This document shows positions 60,134-64,000 of a stretch of 64,000 bases of DNA, one piece after another. The notes below the pieces were generated by a model, which searched no databases, was not told the origin of the DNA, and was given only the letters and a program-made list of their open reading frames with translations. The position numbers and the translations under genes are program-made. How positions within the stretch are numbered: position 1 is the first letter of the stretch; the number at the start of each line of letters is the position of its first letter. The DNA is from an uncultured Spirochaeta sp. (GTDB lineage Bacteria > Spirochaetota > Spirochaetia > DSM-27196 > Alkalispirochaetaceae), in the NCBI GenBank assembly GCA_913030605.1, contig CAJWEZ010000003.1, positions 1-64,000 of the forward strand, read 5' to 3'.

Positions 60134-62328
60134 GAGGCGTCCTCGGAAGTGTTGTCAAACATTGCCTGAATCCGGCGCGCGCGAGCACGGCGCCGGGACC
60201 ATACGACCAGTCCCACGACAAGTACCAGGGCGGGTACCAGGATCGTGTTGCCCCAGCGGGCAACCACGCGCGATGCGGGGTTCGCCACCGACAGACGCGC
60301 CACACCGAGCCCCTTGCTCCGGAGTTCCGCGATTCCCGGTGCGCCGTTGAGATAGTCCACGGCGTTCATCAGGAACGTGCCGTTGGGGGTGCGATTCTGG
60401 GGATCGAGCATTTGCGGCGTCGTGAGTGCCGATGTGCTCACGACGATGACCTTGGCCGGTTCCACCGAGGTGGCGCGGTAGCGGTCCGCTGCGATCGAGG
60501 TCGCTCCCGCCGTGGTCGACGTTCCGGCGGAGGGCGCGACATCGGATTGTGCTGCGCCGGTTTCACCGTCCCGCGGTCGGCTCGGGAGACCGAGATCCAC
60601 CGGCTGATCAAAGGCGCTGGTGAAATCACCCGTCAGCAGCACCGCCACGTTGCGGGGCGCGGTGTCGCTGTCCTGCGGCGCACCGGAGATCCACGGCCCG
60701 ACCTCGGAGGGGCTCGCGACCGCCCAGCTCTTCTGTGAGGTACTCAGCAGCGGAACGTAGTCCGGAACCACGTCCGGAAGGGTGAATCCGTCGGCGGATG
60801 AGCCCTCCCCGGAGGCGCCGTCCGACGCGGTGGTATCCGACCCGGCGGCAGCGTCCGTATCGGCGTACGGCAGGATTTCGGTGGCGTTGAGAACGATAAC
60901 ATCCTCGAGCCCGGCGGTCACGACGTTGTCGCGGTTGAATCCGTCACTCTGGATGATCGGCGCCTGGTAGAGCTGCTGCCGCGCACCGCTCTGTTGTCGG
61001 GCGATGTAGCTTTCCTCGTCCAGTACAACCTGGTCTGTGAAACGCACGCCCCAGGTCTGCAGGAGGCGCGAAAGGCCCGTATCGTTGAAGTCCCACGTGG
61101 GCTGCGCCCCCGCCGCCATCTGCTGGCGGGTGGGTACGTTCTGCACGTGGCGGTCGACGAACATCATCACCGATCCCCCCCGCATGACGAACTGGTCGAT
61201 GCGGTAGAGCGCCGCGTCACTGTACTGTTCCGTCGGCCCGTTGATCACGAGCGTGTCTATGTCGGCGGGAACGGAGTCGCTGTCCAGATTCACGTTGACC
61301 AGCTCGTAGGACTCACCCACCAGCTGGGCGAAGGGCGCCGCACCGCGCTGACCGTCGGCGGGGTCCTTTTCACCGGCGGTGGTGGAGTACGCGATCCGCG
61401 GATTGGCCGACACCAGCGACCGAAGGCCCTCGCGAACGGAGTCTTCGATATCGGCGGGGTCTCCCAGCGAATAGCCGCCAAAGAGCCCGGAATAGATCTG
61501 CAACGGGATGCGTTCAACGCGATCCCCGAGGGTCAGAACGATCTCGAGGAGCCCCTGATGCTGCGCCCCGTCCTGCGTCTGCCACCGCACCGGCTCCACG
61601 CCGTACTCCCGGGCGAACTGCCGGATCTCGGAGTCCGTGGCCGGTGTGTGAAACGCGAAATCGATGCGGCCGTAGTTGTCGGCGTTGACGCGCTCGTGAA
61701 TCGCGGTCATCTGCGTCTGCAGTTCCTGAAAGCCCTGGATCTGCAGGTCCCCAAGCGTCGGCGACGCCAGAACGTCCATCGCGACCTGCTCCGATGTGCC
61801 GGAGAGCGCATCCACCTGCGTGATCGCTGAGCGCATCGCCGTGGTCAGGCGATACTCGAGACCGTCGGTCGAGGTGATCCGGTCCACCCGTTCCACCACG
61901 TTTCCGTACAGGACGACGGCACCGAGGTAGACGGCGCGGGAGGCGAACTGATCGGACTGGATCTCCTGGATCTCGACCTGCTGCAGGCCGTAGCGCTGGG
62001 CTTCCTGTTTCCCGGCGTCCGTGGTGGGGTCGATCACCTCGTAGCTGAAGTACCGGCCTTCCGCGTTGTCGTACTCCCGCAGCATATCCATGAGGTACTG
62101 GCGAACACCGTTGTACGGTGCCGGGACCTCGGCGTTGTAGAACACCTTGATCCGCAGGGGGTCTTCAACCCGCGCCAGCGTCTCGCGACTCACCTGCGAC
62201 AGGCTGTAGGCGTTGTTGTGCGTCAGGTCCAGACGGAGGTAGGCGTTGGTCCCCACCAGGTTCACCAGGACCAGAATCAGCACTCCGAGGAAAACGTTCA
62301 GTCGTGAATAGAAGCGTGTTGTCTGCAT
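60130..62328 (-). CDS. GldG-like ABC transporter auxiliary protein
   Basis: A 732-residue protein with one N-terminal (LGVLILVLVNLVGTNAYLRL) and one C-terminal (ILVPALVLVVGLVVW) membrane segment and a large extracytoplasmic region. N-terminal RLDLTHNNAYSLSQVSRETL and VFYNAEVPAPYNGVRQYLMD match the GldG/ABC_transp_aux family. A low-complexity Ala/Gly/Ser/Asp stretch (about residues 500-520) and another near 600 interrupt it. In Bacteroidetes GldA/F/G support gliding; in spirochaetes and others the role is unknown. Starts 15 bp after the permease gene. Confidence 0.88.
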   Translation of the reverse strand: MQTTRFYSRLNVFLGVLILVLVNLVGTNAYLRLDLTHNNAYSLSQVSRETLARVEDPLRIKVFYNAEVPAPYNGVRQYLMDMLREYDNAEGRYFSYEVIDPTTDAGKQEAQRYGLQQVEIQEIQSDQFASRAVYLGAVVLYGNVVERVDRITSTDGLEYRLTTAMRSAITQVDALSGTSEQVAMDVLASPTLGDLQIQGFQELQTQMTAIHERVNADNYGRIDFAFHTPATDSEIRQFAREYGVEPVRWQTQDGAQHQGLLEIVLTLGDRVERIPLQIYSGLFGGYSLGDPADIEDSVREGLRSLVSANPRIAYSTTAGEKDPADGQRGAAPFAQLVGESYELVNVNLDSDSVPADIDTLVINGPTEQYSDAALYRIDQFVMRGGSVMMFVDRHVQNVPTRQQMAAGAQPTWDFNDTGLSRLLQTWGVRFTDQVVLDEESYIARQQSGARQQLYQAPIIQSDGFNRDNVVTAGLEDVIVLNATEILPYADTDAAAGSDTTASDGASGEGSSADGFTLPDVVPDYVPLLSTSQKSWAVASPSEVGPWISGAPQDSDTAPRNVAVLLTGDFTSAFDQPVDLGLPSRPRDGETGAAQSDVAPSAGTSTTAGATSIAADRYRATSVEPAKVIVVSTSALTTPQMLDPQNRTPNGTFLMNAVDYLNGAPGIAELRSKGLGVARLSVANPASRVVARWGNTILVPALVLVVGLVVWSRRRARARRIQAMFDNTSEDAS

Positions 62329-62343
62329 TCAGGCGTTCCTTCC

Positions 62344-63084
62344 TCAGCGCAGTTGGTCGAGGCGCTGCCGCGCGAACATGAGGAACGCGACGGTCAGCGT
62401 CACCAGGTAGATCACCGACCGTGTATCGACCAGACCGCGGGAAAAGTTGGAGAAGTGGTATCCCACGCTCAGATACTCCACGACCGGCACGATCGCCGCC
62501 GGGAGCAGCACCAGAAAACTGTTGAGCAGCGACAGCCCCAGGGCGATGACCAGCCCGAGGATGAGCGCCACGGTCTCGTTGCGGGCGACGCTGGACGCGA
62601 ACACCCCCACGGCACCGTAGGCGGCCGCCAGAAGCGCGGCGCCCAGATATCCGCCGATAACCGGTCCCGGGTCCAGCCGTCCGAATCCCGCCACGGTGAC
62701 GGCGAAGATCACCGTCGGCAGCAGGAGAAACAGGCCGGTGACCCACACCGCCAGAAACTTGGCGATCACCACGTCGGTGTTGCGGACCGGAAGCGTGCTC
62801 AGCACCTCCCACGTGCCGCGACGGCGCTCCTCCGCCACCAGACGCATCGCCAGCGCCGGCATCAGCAGCGCCAGCAGAACCGGGAGCGACCCGAAAAACT
62901 GCCGCATCTCGGCGCGGTCAAACAGGAAGAACACCGAAAAGAACAGCGTGGCGGTGACCGCCAGAAAGACGATGCCCACCACGTAGGCAACCGGTGTCTG
63001 AAAAAACGAAGAGAGCTCGCGACGGAACAGGGCCGCCGTCGCCCGTGTGCGCGTCGCGGTGGTGGCCTGCGGATCAGTCGGCAT
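62344..63084 (-). CDS. ABC-2 type permease, GldF-like
   Basis: A 246-residue inner-membrane protein with six hydrophobic segments. FRRELSSFFQTPVAYVVGIV at the N-terminus and RRRGTWEVLSTLPVRNTDVV in the first cytoplasmic loop are typical of the ABC-2/GldF family. The ATG is chosen because AAGGAGA lies just upstream; it overlaps the ATPase gene by 11 bp. Confidence 0.9.
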   Translation of the reverse strand: MPTDPQATTATRTRATAALFRRELSSFFQTPVAYVVGIVFLAVTATLFFSVFFLFDRAEMRQFFGSLPVLLALLMPALAMRLVAEERRRGTWEVLSTLPVRNTDVVIAKFLAVWVTGLFLLLPTVIFAVTVAGFGRLDPGPVIGGYLGAALLAAAYGAVGVFASSVARNETVALILGLVIALGLSLLNSFLVLLPAAIVPVVEYLSVGYHFSNFSRGLVDTRSVIYLVTLTVAFLMFARQRLDQLR

Positions 63085-64000
63085 CCGCGTCTCCTTTCTC
63101 TGCAGTGATCGTGAGTTCCCGGAAAATGTCCTCCATGGAGGTTCGCTCCCGCGACATCTCGTAGATCGTGAACGCCCCGGAGGCGGCGCGACGGAAGATC
63201 TCCGGCCGAAGGTCCGTGTCGGTCTCGCCGGACACAACAAACGAAGCAAGCCCGTCGCCGGCGGTTCCCGTGTCCACACTACGCACGCCGGACAGGTCGC
63301 GCAGGGCCGAGACAACCGCCGACGGTTCCGCGTCACCGGTGGTGAGATGGATGCGCTGCACGGTGGGGGCGAAGGAGTCGATCGATCCGTCGTAGCGGAT
63401 CGTCCCGCGGTGAATCACGATCACGCGGGAACAGAGCGCCTCAACCTCCTGCATGATATGGGTGGACAGAATGACCGTCTTGGTTTCGGCGATCCGCCGG
63501 ATGAGGCTGCGCACCTCTATGATCTGATTGGGGTCCAGGCCGCTGGTGGGCTCGTCGAGTACCAGCAGTTCCGGGTCGTGGAGCAAGGTGTGCGCCAGCC
63601 CAACGCGCTGTCGGTAGCCCTTGGAGAGCTCCCGAATCGGCTTGTGGGCGTGGGATCCCAGGCCGACCTCCCGAATCACCTCCGGGACACGAACGTCGGG
63701 ATCGAGTCCGTGAAGCCGCGCCTCGTAGGCCAGGTAGTCCCACGCAAGCATGTCGCCGTAGACCGGCGCGGATTCCGGCAGGTAGCCGATCCGCCGTTTG
63801 AGTTCCACGGCGTCCGGCGTGAACCGCTCACCGGCGATCTCCACCGTTCCCGCTGTGGGCGACAGGTACCCGGTCATGATCCGCATGGTCGTCGTCTTGC
63901 CGGCGCCGTTCGGCCCAAGCAGTCCGACGATACCTCCGCGGGGGATCGAAAACGACACCCGGTCGAGCGCTTTCAGATCACCGTAGTCTTTTTCCACTGA
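63074..64000 (-). CDS. ABC transporter ATP-binding protein, GldA-like (5' end cut by window)
   Basis: At least 308 residues. Walker A GPNGAGKTT, signature LSKGYRQRVG, Walker B LLVLDEPTSGLD and the H-loop ILSTHIMQEVEALC are all present, as in ATPases of ABC-2 exporters and GldA. A C-terminal domain of about 90 residues ends in SMEDIFRELT. The reading frame is open to the window end; the usual N-terminus (some 5-8 residues before EKDYGDLKALD) is missing, so the true start lies beyond 64000. Confidence 0.92.
   Translation of the reverse strand, partial: SVEKDYGDLKALDRVSFSIPRGGIVGLLGPNGAGKTTTMRIMTGYLSPTAGTVEIAGERFTPDAVELKRRIGYLPESAPVYGDMLAWDYLAYEARLHGLDPDVRVPEVIREVGLGSHAHKPIRELSKGYRQRVGLAHTLLHDPELLVLDEPTSGLDPNQIIEVRSLIRRIAETKTVILSTHIMQEVEALCSRVIVIHRGTIRYDGSIDSFAPTVQRIHLTTGDAEPSAVVSALRDLSGVRSVDTGTAGDGLASFVVSGETDTDLRPEIFRRAASGAFTIYEMSRERTSMEDIFRELTITAEKGDADAD

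Noticed and set aside
1..64000. CRISPR arrays, tRNA/rRNA genes, insertion sequences, prophage or integrases
   Set aside because: Read for repeats with regular spacers, tRNA-like cloverleaf ends and transposase/integrase motifs; none seen. A tRNAscan or Infernal run would be the decisive check.

Overview
GC-rich bacterial chromosome segment with no rRNA, tRNA, CRISPR array or mobile element that I can recognise. The gene set points to a free-living spirochaete (order Spirochaetales; inference): a FapA/DUF342 protein with a MinD-like ATPase, a DUF2259-type secreted protein, an archaeal/eukaryal-type prolyl-tRNA synthetase, a sugar-binding protein whose signal peptide ends in FAGGQQE, a GldA/F/G-like ABC cluster and a carotenoid desaturase homologue. 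Genes lie on both strands in short operons, many overlapping by 1, 4, 8 or 11 bp. No stretch without a gene exceeds about 180 bp.

Layout. 0-3.5 kb: FxsA-like membrane protein facing a minus-strand ctpA-rsmE-WecG/TagA-like operon. 3.5-9 kb: plus-strand operon of a small membrane protein, MinD-like ATPase, long FapA protein and lgt. 9-12.8 kb: minus-strand lnt and a glycosyltransferase. 12.8-15.2 kb: flavodoxin-like protein, PlsC-zinc-ribbon acyltransferase, rpmG, rpmB and a terminator. 15.2-20.2 kb: yidD-feoA, a GAF/HD-GYP phosphodiesterase, and pntA-pntA2-pntB. 20.2-29 kb: a sugar-uptake locus (binding protein, two permeases, GH65 phosphorylase, CrtI-like oxidoreductase) divergent from a ROK repressor. 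29-33.2 kb: SDR, GH3 lipoprotein, dolichol-kinase-like protein, membrane protein. 33.2-40.5 kb: DUF2259 protein, proS, envelope protein, dicarboxylate symporter, SDR-like protein, nadE, bifunctional nuclease. 40.5-47.6 kb: malQ, a 1224-residue GH13 protein, acyl-ACP thioesterase, EIIA-Ntr-like protein. 47.7-52.1 kb: TIM-barrel-like lipoprotein, 7TM-LuxR regulator, lysA, secreted protein. 52.2-57.7 kb: surface-glycan genes (sugar transferase, formyltransferase, deacetylase, UDP-glucose dehydrogenase, epimerase). 57.8-64 kb: mtaD and a GldA/F/G-like ABC operon with a DUF4340 protein, cut by the window end.

The most interesting signals are regulatory. (1) Many first genes of transcription units have a good -10 hexamer only 6-13 nt before the start codon and no Shine-Dalgarno; four have exactly 7 nt. 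This predicts leaderless or nearly leaderless mRNAs for lysA, lnt, mtaD, proS and others. (2) Several divergent pairs share one symmetric -10 (TATAATA at lnt/flavodoxin, TATAGTA at nadE/SDR-like). (3) The ROK/sugar-transporter intergenic region is nearly mirror-symmetric, with an 11-bp inverted repeat carrying both -35 boxes and TTGGTT...AACCAA operators at both starts. (4) The sugar operon has two internal intrinsic terminators, suggesting stepwise attenuation before a GH65-CrtI gene pair. (5) A perfect sigma-54 consensus lies in front of the dolichol-kinase-like gene.
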